From contig JAFGCG010000056.1 in the NCBI GenBank assembly GCA_016932715.1, forward strand, positions 1-33,769: DNA of 33,769 nt. Direction: 5' to 3'. Position 1 is the first letter of the stretch; each line of letters begins with the position of its first letter. The notes beneath the pieces are model-generated. The model saw only the letters and a list, made by a program, of their open reading frames with translations. It was not told the origin of the DNA and did not search any database. A program made the translations under genes and the position numbers. This DNA is from Anaerolineales bacterium (GTDB taxonomy: Bacteria > Chloroflexota > Anaerolineae > Anaerolineales > Villigracilaceae). Positions 6,837 to 13,805 of this stretch are shown here, one piece after another.

Positions 6837-8312
6837 TCATTGATTTGATTGCGTTTGGACTGTCCTGGCTGCTGCACTGTCGATGGCTTCGACGATTTTG
6901 TAGTAGCCGGTACACCGGCAGAGATTGCCTGTGATTGCCTGCTCGATCTCGTTGCGCGTTGGGTTCGATTTCTCCTCCAATAATTTGGCGGCAGACATCA
7001 GAAACCCCGGGGTGCAGTATCCACATTGCACCGCGCCGCGTTCGATAAATGCCTCCTGGACGGGGTGGAGTCTCTGGAGTGCAGGAGCTTGCTCCTGCGA
7101 GGTCGGCGGCAAGCCGCCAGACTCCAAATGTGCCAGGCCTTCCACGGTAATGATTTCCGCCTCATGCGCGCGCGGCGCAGGGACGAGACACGCCATCACA
7201 GCCTTGCCGTCCAGGAAGACGGTACAGGCGCCGCATTCGCCTTCGGCGCAGCCTTCCTTGGTGCCGATCAGATTGGCTTCTTCGCGCAAAAGACGCAGCA
7301 GGGTTTTGTTGTGGCCACTCTTGAAGGTGTATTTCTTGCCATTGATCGTTGTTTCAATGGGGGCAGAGGGGGATCGATGCGCGGTCCGGATTCCGCTTTC
7401 CCCATCTTGTTCCCCCCACAGCAGGATCGGTGCCACCGGCATCCCAGCCTGTTCCCGCCCATCGCGCACGGACCTCAACCCGCGCAGCGTGCAAACCCGG
7501 ACCATCTCGCGCCGATAGGCAGCCGAACCGCGAATGTCATCGATCGGCTGGCAGGCATTCATGGTCAGGCGGGCGGCTTCCTCGAGGGCATCGTCCGTGA
7601 GCGGTTTGCCGACGAGATAGGTCTCCGCTGCGGGGGCGCGGATTATCGTCGGGGCGACGGCTCCCAGGGCGATGGAGGCTGATTTAACGGAACCCGCCTG
7701 GAGGTCGAGAATGACTGCTACATCGATAATGGAGATTGCCTGGGCGCGGCGCAGCGCCAGTTTGAGAAAGGTCCCGCGCGTGCTGCTTTCCATCGCCGGG
7801 AAGGAGATGTCCACCAGCATCTCGTCAGGCTGCATCACCGTCTTGCGCACGCCTGTATAAAAATCCCTGAGCGCCACGGTGCGCGTGCCGCGCCTGGATT
7901 GCAAAGTCACCGACGCAGCGAGCGCCATGAGCGGCGTGATCGTATCGTTGGCGGGGGAGGCGGTAATCAGGTTGCCGGCAATGGTGCCGCGGTTGCGGAT
8001 CTGCGGCGCACCGACCTCCCAGGCTGCGCGCGCCAGCGGATAGGCGCGGGCGCGGATCAGCCTCGATTCCACACAATGGTTGTGCGTCACCAGCGGACCG
8101 AGATGAATGAGATTGTCCGCGTCGATTGTGATGGCATCCAGGCCCGGAATGCGCGTCACATCGATCAGGGTCTCGATCCCCTGGCGGACGCCGCGCTCGA
8201 GTTCGAGAATTAAATCGGTCGCACCCGCGACAATGCGGGCGCGCTCTCCTCGTTCTGATAATGCTTGCAGTACTTTGTCTATTGTTGTTGCGTTCAGGTA
8301 TTCTTTCCACAT
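6837..8312 (-). CDS. Fused FAD-binding and 2Fe-2S subunit of a molybdenum hydroxylase
   Basis: This 491-residue fusion combines two normally separate subunits. Residues about 1-285 form the FAD-binding medium subunit, with the AGATDL motif near 29 and RNRGTIAGNLITASPANDT near 106. Residues about 318-491 form the small iron-sulfur subunit. It has a plant-ferredoxin-like cluster (C355, C360, C363, C375) and a second cluster with QCGYC (C430, C433) and CRC (C465, C467). It would pass electrons from the molybdenum centre to FAD. The inter-domain linker (about 287-298) and a stretch near 395-413 coincide with palindromic repeats. The second separates EGLA from LHPVQEAF, which are normally closer together. 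The start ATG 8312 is 10 bp from another palindrome. Confidence 0.9.
   Translation of the reverse strand: MWKEYLNATTIDKVLQALSERGERARIVAGATDLILELERGVRQGIETLIDVTRIPGLDAITIDADNLIHLGPLVTHNHCVESRLIRARAYPLARAAWEVGAPQIRNRGTIAGNLITASPANDTITPLMALAASVTLQSRRGTRTVALRDFYTGVRKTVMQPDEMLVDISFPAMESSTRGTFLKLALRRAQAISIIDVAVILDLQAGSVKSASIALGAVAPTIIRAPAAETYLVGKPLTDDALEEAARLTMNACQPIDDIRGSAAYRREMVRVCTLRGLRSVRDGREQAGMPVAPILLWGEQDGESGIRTAHRSPSAPIETTINGKKYTFKSGHNKTLLRLLREEANLIGTKEGCAEGECGACTVFLDGKAVMACLVPAPRAHEAEIITVEGLAHLESGGLPPTSQEQAPALQRLHPVQEAFIERGAVQCGYCTPGFLMSAAKLLEEKSNPTRNEIEQAITGNLCRCTGYYKIVEAIDSAAARTVQTQSNQ
7073..7128 (-). repeat. GCAGGAGCTTGCTCCTGC / GGCGGCAAGCCGCC repeat in frame in the FeS domain
   Basis: Two perfect hairpins lie side by side (GCAGGAGC-TT-GCTCCTGC and GGCGGC-AA-GCCGCC), bounded by GGAGT and ACTCC. 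The minus-strand translation is about ESGGLPPTSQEQAPALQR, which has no counterpart at this point in typical small subunits. All cluster cysteines are retained. Confidence 0.75.
7418..7452 (-). repeat. Imperfect palindrome in the inter-domain linker of the fused subunit
   Basis: ACAGCAGGAT and ATCCCAGCCTGT form the outer arms around GGTGCCACCGGC. It resembles dispersed CAGGCTGGGATGCC-type repeats. It encodes about EQAGMPVAPILL at the end of the FAD domain. Because linkers are variable, insertion is less certain here. Confidence 0.45.
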
Positions 8313-8322
8313 ATCAAAACTC

Positions 8323-8350
8323 GTAGGGGCACGCTGCGGCGTGCCCCTAC
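8323..8350. repeat. 28-bp GTAGGGGCACG palindrome, perfect arms
   Basis: GTAGGGGCACGC at 8323-8334 pairs perfectly with 8339-8350 around loop TGCG. It fills almost the whole 41-bp gap between the 8354-8878 gene and the fused FAD/2Fe-2S gene. It is the best-preserved copy of the family at 2313 and 4086. Confidence 0.9.
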
Positions 8351-8353
8351 CAT

Positions 8354-8878
8354 TTACTTTCCATCTCCAATCACAACTTCAGTTCTTCGATTGTATGTTT
8401 CCACAGCCAGCCGTGCGATGGAGGTGACATTGCGGATGGCGGCGGGCAGGGCTGCTTCGTCACCGAGGCTCGCTTCGACATTATCGAGGGCGCGGCCGAC
8501 CTGTTCGGCAAGATCAAAGAATGCCGCGTCGTATTGATAGATCGCTTCGAGTTCCTTTTCGTTGATCTTCACGGCGTCGAAGAGTCCCGAATAGCCGCGC
8601 GGCGCCGTACTGATCTTGTCGATGAACGTGCGCAGCTGCAGGGCAGCCTTCTCCATGTCATCCACATATTGGATCATGCCGCTGCTGACCATGTCCACCT
8701 GCAGCTGGGATGTGCGCTTCCACTGCTCATCGAAGCGCCTTGCCACGGTATCGCGCAGCAGCTTGTCTGCGTCGCGCCGGTTCTGGCGCTCGACGTAGCC
8801 GCCAAAGCCGGGGATGTACGATGCCAGCTTCTTGAACGGGTCCTGCTGACTGGTTACTTTCTGAAAGAATTCGTCCAT
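8354..8878 (-). CDS. Conserved protein of unknown function with an IPGFGGY-RRDADKLLRD motif
   Basis: This 174-residue soluble, mostly helical protein has no recognised enzymatic motif. The N-terminal segment YIPGFGGYVERQNRRDADK resembles a short conserved motif I associate with uncharacterised bacterial proteins, but I cannot name the family. The rest is charged helix with probable coiled-coil character (DMEKAALQLRTFIDKI, FFDLAEQVGRALDNVE). A strong AGGAGG ribosome binding site precedes ATG 8878. It is the first gene of the hydroxylase cluster and is separated from the next gene only by a palindrome. Whether it belongs functionally to the hydroxylase is unknown. Confidence 0.75.
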   Translation of the reverse strand: MDEFFQKVTSQQDPFKKLASYIPGFGGYVERQNRRDADKLLRDTVARRFDEQWKRTSQLQVDMVSSGMIQYVDDMEKAALQLRTFIDKISTAPRGYSGLFDAVKINEKELEAIYQYDAAFFDLAEQVGRALDNVEASLGDEAALPAAIRNVTSIARLAVETYNRRTEVVIGDGK

Positions 8879-8975
8879 TTGTGCCTCCTGTCGAAGATGG
8901 CGCTGTAGCGCTACGGTGATATACGAGTCCTTATGTCATAAGTAGCACGGATACATTATAGCCTGAGATAAGGGT

Positions 8976-8981
8976 TATAAT
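8976..8981 (+). promoter_or_regulatory. Possible -10 box for the aldolase gene
   Basis: An exact TATAAT lies about 120 bp upstream of the aldolase start, in the 225-bp divergent gap. No convincing -35 box is seen at the right distance, so this is a weak call. Confidence 0.25.
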
Positions 8982-9103
8982 CAAGAAACCTGGGCCGCAG
9001 TATTGCTGTGCCCCTTAGCAAATAAACTTACCTCGTATTGCGAGGAAGAAATCAAATCTCCCGGCACGCGTACCCCTCGCAACGCCGGGTACGGAGGAAC
9101 ACA

Positions 9104-10180
9104 ATGGCACCTACAACAAAAAATGATATTCAGTCCTTACTGGGCGACAAAGCGGAATCGCTGTTAGGCTTCGATTCGCCCAAGATTCCCAAAGAGCGCC
9201 TGCATCTGCCGGGTCCTGATTTTGTCGACCGCATTTTCATGCAATCCGACCGCAACAATCGCGTGCTCGGCAACCTGGAATGGATGCACAAGAATGGACG
9301 GCTGGGCGGTACGGGCTATGTCTCCGTTCTGCCGGTCGACCAGGGTCTCGAGCATTCGGGCGGGGCAAGTTTCGCCAAGAACCCTGATTACTTCGATCCT
9401 GAAAATATCGTCAAGCTCGCCATCGAAGGCGGCTGCAACGCGGTGGCATCCACGTTCGGTGTCCTGGGGGCGGTTGCGCGCAAGTATGCCCACAAGATCC
9501 CATTCATCGTCAAGATCAATCACAACGAACTATTAACTTATCCCAACAGCTTCGAACAGATTTTGTTCGGCACCGTCGAACAGGCCTACGATATGGGCGC
9601 GGCCGCCGTCGGCGCGACGATCTATTTCGGCTCGGACGATTCCCATCGCGAACTGATCGAGATCGCGCAAGCCTTCGCGCTGGCGCACGAACTGGGCATG
9701 GCGACCGTGTTGTGGTGCTACCTGCGCAACAAGGCGTTCAAGTCGGACAAGGACTATCATGTTTCGTCCGACCTGACCGGACAGGCAAATCACATCGGCG
9801 TGACCATCGAAGCGGATATTATCAAACAAAAACTTGCTGAAAATAACGGCGGCTACCTTGCATTGAATAAGGACGGCGTCTCATTCGGCAAATATGATAA
9901 ACGGATGTATTCGGATTTGATCAGTGACCACCCGATCGACCTGTGCCGCTACCAGGTGGCGAACTGCTACATGGGCCGCATCGGTCTGATCAACAGCGGC
10001 GGCGCCTCCGGTGAAAATGACTTTGCCGAAGCTGCCGCGACGGCTGTGATCAACAAGCGCGCCGGCGGCATGGGTCTCATCTCCGGCCGCAAGGCATTCC
10101 AGCGTCCTATGGCAGAGGGCGTGAAATTGCTGAATACCATCCAGGATGTGTATTTGGACAAGAAAATCACGGTCGCATAG
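9104..10180 (+). CDS. fbaB: Class I fructose-bisphosphate aldolase (FbaB/DhnA type)
   Basis: This 358-residue aldolase should interconvert fructose-1,6-bisphosphate with glyceraldehyde-3-phosphate and dihydroxyacetone phosphate in glycolysis or gluconeogenesis. The sequence closely follows the E. coli FbaB pattern: [14 protein letters not shown] near residue 74, VASTFGVLG near 114, [13 protein letters not shown] near 201, DLTGQANH near 223, and [14 protein letters not shown] near 237. The Lys in that last motif is the expected Schiff-base segment. ATG 9104 is chosen because GGAGGA precedes it by 5 bp; an in-frame extension to 9038 would be non-conserved. A strong intrinsic terminator follows, so it is probably monocistronic. 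Confidence 0.95.
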   Translation: MAPTTKNDIQSLLGDKAESLLGFDSPKIPKERLHLPGPDFVDRIFMQSDRNNRVLGNLEWMHKNGRLGGTGYVSVLPVDQGLEHSGGASFAKNPDYFDPENIVKLAIEGGCNAVASTFGVLGAVARKYAHKIPFIVKINHNELLTYPNSFEQILFGTVEQAYDMGAAAVGATIYFGSDDSHRELIEIAQAFALAHELGMATVLWCYLRNKAFKSDKDYHVSSDLTGQANHIGVTIEADIIKQKLAENNGGYLALNKDGVSFGKYDKRMYSDLISDHPIDLCRYQVANCYMGRIGLINSGGASGENDFAEAAATAVINKRAGGMGLISGRKAFQRPMAEGVKLLNTIQDVYLDKKITVA

Positions 10181-10189
10181 ACTGGAACC

Positions 10190-10227
10190 AAAAAGAAGTG
10201 CGGCGCTTTAGCGCCGCACTTCTTTTT
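10190..10227 (+). terminator. Intrinsic terminator of the aldolase gene
   Basis: AAGAAGTGCGGCGC and GCGCCGCACTTCTT form a near-perfect long stem with a TTTA-type loop, followed by a T-tract. It starts about 10 bp after the aldolase stop. The A-tract on the left could make it bidirectional and serve the converging gene that ends at 10239. Confidence 0.95.
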
Positions 10228-10238
10228 TAGTACATTGT

Positions 10239-10883
10239 TTACTTGCCTTTTATAAATCTTCCCAGCCATACCAGGAACCTGACTGCCTTGTTGTTCGTTA
10301 TTTTGCTGAGAGTCTTGACGAATTCATCCCTGTGCGCCAGTTCTTCCGGCGTGAAGCTGTCTTTCAATATTTCGTTCTTGAACTCCTGGGGATCGCGGTC
10401 CTCGGGAACCACCCAGGATTTCAGCGGTTCCGCGGCGATTTTTTGATTCTCTCCCAAAACAAAGCGCTCATTGATCACCACTCCCATGCCCCTGGTGGAG
10501 ATTGGCCAGGTTGCGTCTACGATCATCTCGCCATCCGGCAGTTCAAGGATCAGGTAATTGTGCACATCCACAAAGCGCCCACTGGATTGTCGCAGCAGCT
10601 TCCGCAGTTTTCCCCAAACTTTCTTCGGCTCGATGTAGGTCACGGTCGTGCACGCCATAAGATGTGATGAATAACCGAGTTCAGCAAAAAGCCTTTTCAG
10701 CAGATAATGTTTGCCGGAACAGGTGCCGCGCCATTCGTCGATAATGGTTTCTTGGTCGCGGGAACTTGCTCGAATGTAGGGCATGTCGCGCACCAGGAGA
10801 AAGGCTTTCTCGAGGTCGATTTCCTCCTCGGGTTTGAGAAGCCCCTTTTCAATCGCTTTCGATTTCAATAATTCAAGCAACAT
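10239..10883 (-). CDS. Transglutaminase-like cysteine protein
   Basis: This 214-residue protein has a papain/transglutaminase-like triad. A Cys lies in WRGTCSGKHYLLKRLFAELGY near residue 54, a His in FVDVHNYLILELP near 106, and an Asp in MIVDATWP near 122. The arrangement resembles transglutaminase-like and arylamine N-acetyltransferase-like proteins. No signal peptide is visible, so it is likely cytoplasmic. The substrate is unknown. It converges on the aldolase gene and is not obviously part of an operon. The C-terminal part is helical and basic. Confidence 0.75.
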   Translation of the reverse strand: MLLELLKSKAIEKGLLKPEEEIDLEKAFLLVRDMPYIRASSRDQETIIDEWRGTCSGKHYLLKRLFAELGYSSHLMACTTVTYIEPKKVWGKLRKLLRQSSGRFVDVHNYLILELPDGEMIVDATWPISTRGMGVVINERFVLGENQKIAAEPLKSWVVPEDRDPQEFKNEILKDSFTPEELAHRDEFVKTLSKITNNKAVRFLVWLGRFIKGK

Positions 10884-11025
10884 CGGTTTTTATGCTTTTT
10901 CTTTCTCCAGGCTGCTCAATTGTATTTCTATCTCTGCAAAAGGAAAGGATCTTGTCCCTTTCAAGGAGCGGCACGTGGACAGGATGAGACAAAGCCGCTT
11001 TGACAGAACCAGCTTCGAGCCACAC

Positions 11026-11084
11026 AAACCGCCTGAAAACGAGGCGCATCCTACCCGTCGGATGCACGCTGTGTTGGGCGGTTT
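11026..11084. repeat. Interspersed palindrome AAACCGCC...GGCGGTTT
   Basis: The outer arms AAACCGCC (11026-11033) and GGCGGTTT (11077-11084) are perfect. An inner stem GCATCC (11046-11051) / GGATGC (11060-11065) is separated from them by unpaired stretches. It lies in the 269-bp gap between the transglutaminase-like gene and the alpha/beta hydrolase. No gene is seen there. Confidence 0.65.
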
Positions 11085-11152
11085 TGCGGAATACAAGATT
11101 TCTCGCAGATAGAAGATAGTACTGGCAACTTGATGATATTTTGATGGACAAT

Positions 11153-12082
11153 TTAGGCGCTGGCATCCTGCAAAAACTTACTCATTTCTTCATAAACCAG
11201 ATCTTCCTGAGCCATGAAACAGTAATGATGTCCATCAGGGATTACTACAACCTTAGAATGGGGAAACCTGCTTTGAAATTCCGTAATCATGGATGCGAAA
11301 AAAGGCTCTATAACGTCTTGATGGAATTTTTCATAGGCGGCTTTTTGTTCATCAGTGTAGTCATCTGTCAACTTGCGTTTTTTCTTCGGATAGAAACTGA
11401 GGGTCGGGATAATGGCTTCTACTTTTTTGGGGGCATATTCATTAATCAGGTTTTCAACCATCATTTTCTCGATCGCTGCGGGCATTCTATCAACATAGAT
11501 GCCTTCATCGTTTACCTTTGTACCATGAGAGATTTCTTGGTCCCATACCTCGCTCCATATCCGCGCAAATTCGGGGATATCCCTTTTCACAATGGCAATG
11601 TATTCTTCAAGGGTGCGCGGGGGAGCGCTTTCTTCTCTCTTTATTTGCACATTCCTGAGCGGATTTTGTTCCATGATCAGTCGTTCTTTTCTTCGATCAT
11701 CTAAGGCATCCAGGTAAACCAACTTCTCCACCCTTTGCGGGTATGTTGCGGCAAAGTGAGTGAGTTCGACTCCTGCAAGGGAATGACCTACAAGAACAGC
11801 CTTTTCCACATGCAACGCATCCATGAATTGGCGGATGTCTTCCACGAGCGTATGGGCGTCGTAACCAGTTTCAGGGTAATCTGAATCGCCATGTCCGCGC
11901 CGAGTAAGGGCAAGGACGCGGAATTTGTCGTTAAAGCGTGGGGCAAACTTGCTAAAGATGTACGCGGAGGATCCCATGCCTGTCAGAAAAATTAACGTCG
12001 GACCTTCTCCACCCCAATCAAGATAATGCAGGCGGATACCATTTACATGGACAAAGTCGCTTTTGTAATTTGGTGAATTCAT
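11153..12082 (-). CDS. Alpha/beta hydrolase (second copy, unrelated subfamily)
   Basis: This 309-residue alpha/beta-hydrolase-fold protein has LTGMGSSAY as oxyanion segment, RRGHGDSD, a nucleophile elbow VGHSLAG near residue 101, and a C-terminal PDGHHYCFMAQED histidine segment. The N-terminus (VHVNGIRLHYLDWGGEGP) is typical of epoxide-hydrolase and haloperoxidase-like members. ATG 12082 is preferred because AAGGAAAAA precedes it; the frame is open further to 12136. The substrate is unknown. It is not close in sequence to the 3205-4080 hydrolase. Confidence 0.87.
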   Translation of the reverse strand: MNSPNYKSDFVHVNGIRLHYLDWGGEGPTLIFLTGMGSSAYIFSKFAPRFNDKFRVLALTRRGHGDSDYPETGYDAHTLVEDIRQFMDALHVEKAVLVGHSLAGVELTHFAATYPQRVEKLVYLDALDDRRKERLIMEQNPLRNVQIKREESAPPRTLEEYIAIVKRDIPEFARIWSEVWDQEISHGTKVNDEGIYVDRMPAAIEKMMVENLINEYAPKKVEAIIPTLSFYPKKKRKLTDDYTDEQKAAYEKFHQDVIEPFFASMITEFQSRFPHSKVVVIPDGHHYCFMAQEDLVYEEMSKFLQDASA

Positions 12083-12346
12083 TTTTTCCTTTTTAGTCTG
12101 AATTGTTACGATAATGGCTCGCGAACTACCGCCCAACTACGGTCAGTCTGGACCGAATCTAATTGCTTTGGGGCTGCGAGTTCCCCTGCATCGGGAATTG
12201 GATTGCAGGGCTGGTATAGTCTATGGTGCGCAGTATATCAGTGTGCAGTCCCATTGCGCAGGGATGACAAATATGCCGGGCCAGGCTCTTTCTATCCAGG
12301 ACCTGTCTTCGACGCCGATCAGATGTCATGCGGTCTCCGATTACAA

Positions 12347-12352
12347 TATAAT
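12347..12352 (+). promoter_or_regulatory. Possible -10 box for the Nudix gene
   Basis: An exact TATAAT lies about 41 bp upstream of the Nudix start, within the 311-bp gap 12083-12393. The remainder of that gap shows no gene or clear repeat. The -35 box is not convincing. Confidence 0.35.
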
Positions 12353-12393
12353 GAGAAAAAGATGGTATATCTAAAAGGTTAAAGCTTTCTCCC

Positions 12394-12891
12394 ATGCCTC
12401 GATCCGACCAGGGCGTTACCAGCGACCGCTATACCGTCATTCCCCGCACCGCGATCTTCCTGCGGCGCGGCGACTCGTATCTGCTGCTCAAAGGTGCGCC
12501 GACCAAACGTCTCTGGGCGAATCAATACAACGGCCTCGGCGGACATGTGGAGAGGGGCGAGGATGTGCTCACCGCTGCGCGGCGTGAACTGCTGGAGGAG
12601 ACCGGATTGACCGCTGACCTGTGGCTGTGCGGAACCTTGATTGTGGATGCAGGCGATATCGGGATTTGTCTTTATTTCTTTACCGGAGAATGCCCGGAGG
12701 GGGAACCACGACCCTCCAACGAGGGGACAGCCGAATGGATTCCGTTCAATCGGATCGGCGAGTTGCCGGTTGTCGAGGATTTGCCTGTCCTGTTGTCGAA
12801 AATCCATGGGATCAAGCGCGGCGATCCGCCCTTTGCGGCGCGGTCCTATTATGATAAGCAGGAAAGATTGATCGTCGAGTTTGCAGAATAA
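12394..12891 (+). CDS. Nudix hydrolase (MutT/8-oxo-dGTPase-like)
   Basis: This 165-residue protein carries a complete Nudix box near residues 50-72, starting GHVERGEDVLTAARRELLEE and followed by TGL. It matches the G-x5-E-x7-REUxEExGU pattern that binds Mg2+ and cleaves nucleoside-diphosphate-linked compounds. The surrounding NGLGGHVE and LYFFTGE segments resemble MutT-like 8-oxo-dGTP diphosphatases, but the substrate is not determinable. It is the only plus-strand gene between the aldolase and ScpB. The 3' end abuts a terminator acting on the opposite strand. Confidence 0.9.
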   Translation: MPRSDQGVTSDRYTVIPRTAIFLRRGDSYLLLKGAPTKRLWANQYNGLGGHVERGEDVLTAARRELLEETGLTADLWLCGTLIVDAGDIGICLYFFTGECPEGEPRPSNEGTAEWIPFNRIGELPVVEDLPVLLSKIHGIKRGDPPFAARSYYDKQERLIVEFAE

Positions 12892-12917
12892 AAACCCCTC
12901 TCCCAACGGGAGAGGGG
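12890..12917 (-). terminator. Intrinsic terminator for the lipoprotein gene (repeat-derived)
   Basis: CCCCTCTCCC-AAC-GGGAGAGGGG is a perfect hairpin at 12895-12917. On the minus strand it is followed by TTTTT, about 10 bp beyond the lipoprotein stop. The CCCTCTCCC unit is shared with the in-frame repeat at 6019-6088, so the terminator seems to be recruited from a dispersed repeat. Confidence 0.8.
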
Positions 12918-12926
12918 TGAGGGGAG

Positions 12927-13745
12927 CTAAGGGATGCTATAGGATTGTAGTTCGATCGTCTCGCTGAACGATGTGCCTTCTGCAGTTCCGGTACCGCTGG
13001 CTTTGACCCAGCCAACGCCCTGCACGAACCAGTAGGTGTAGGGACCCGAGAACGAAACGGGGACGGATAAGCCCTGGTACGATACGGTCATATTCAGGGT
13101 CGTGTCTATCTGGATCTTCATTGCATCGAATGTCCCGGCCGGGACCGTCACGCTTTCATTTCCAACGGCCGTGAAATTCGTCTGGGCATTGCCCTCGGCT
13201 GTGCCCTGCTGGCCGAGGATAGTCATACTTCCCTGCAGGTCGAGATTATGCTGCCATTGGTCTCCGGCATTGATCTCGTCCGGGAAGGTCACGCCGCTCA
13301 CATTGTTCACCTCCAGGCTGAGTTGCATGTTTTGTGCGTCGAGCAGCGCCGCGGGTGCGCCTCCAAATTGGAGGGCGACCAGACCTTCCTCCCGGCAAGC
13401 CCATTCCTGTGTGCGCGTCAAATTGTTGAATTGCGTGGAGAGTGTGAAGCCGTCGTCACGGACCGCGCTGATTGTATCCGTAAAACTGTATTCGCCTGCC
13501 GGGCTGCCGGTGCTTTTGTAATTCCAGGTCGCGCCCTGGCGGACAGGGTAGTAGGCGTTTGAACAAAGCCCTTCTCCCTGTACCGGCAAACCTCCTTCGG
13601 AGGCGGCCGGCGCCTCCGTCTGCGGCGATTCAGGTTCGGTTACTTGCGGTTCTACTGTGGGGGCGCTTGTTGGGAACGAACAAGCTGTGAGGAATATCGT
13701 CGTCAGCAACAAGCTGACAATTGAGTTGATCTTTCTCTTTTCCAT
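12927..13745 (-). CDS. Secreted lipoprotein of unknown function
   Basis: This 272-residue protein has a basic N-terminus (MEKRKINS), a hydrophobic core and a lipobox LTAC at about residue 22, so it should be lipid-anchored outside the membrane. A Pro/Glu/Thr-rich linker follows. The mature domain is beta-rich: YYPVRQGATWNY, VTVPAGTFDAMKI and YWFVQGVGWVKASG resemble DUF3108-type or similar lipid-binding-like beta proteins. The exact family cannot be assigned. The ribosome binding site AAGGAAG is clear before ATG 13745. It ends at a repeat-derived terminator and follows the histidine kinase gene on the same strand. Confidence 0.8.
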   Translation of the reverse strand: MEKRKINSIVSLLLTTIFLTACSFPTSAPTVEPQVTEPESPQTEAPAASEGGLPVQGEGLCSNAYYPVRQGATWNYKSTGSPAGEYSFTDTISAVRDDGFTLSTQFNNLTRTQEWACREEGLVALQFGGAPAALLDAQNMQLSLEVNNVSGVTFPDEINAGDQWQHNLDLQGSMTILGQQGTAEGNAQTNFTAVGNESVTVPAGTFDAMKIQIDTTLNMTVSYQGLSVPVSFSGPYTYWFVQGVGWVKASGTGTAEGTSFSETIELQSYSIP

Positions 13746-13770
13746 TAAAAACTTCCTTTCTCTACTTTTA

Positions 13771-13804
13771 AATCGTCAATCTTCAATCGCAAATCGTCAA
13801 TCGT
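13771..13804. repeat. Intergenic AATCGTC repeat cluster
   Basis: Short irregular units (AATCGTC, AATCTTC, AATCGCA) are repeated in the gap between the histidine kinase and the lipoprotein. The same unit type occurs at 28025-28076 and inside the YqeB-like gene at 348-386. Confidence 0.75.
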
Positions 13805-13805
13805 C

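Noticed and set aside
9035..9085. Possible decayed copy of the GTCGTTGCGAGG palindrome upstream of the aldolase
   Set aside because: Only short pieces (TTGCGAGGA, AATCTCCC, CCTCGCAAC) agree and the spacing is wrong; too weak to report as a repeat.
11026..11084. Possible integron attC site
   Set aside because: The paired ends and hairpin shape are suggestive, but the GTTRRRY-type core sites are not present, and no integron integrase or cassette array is nearby.
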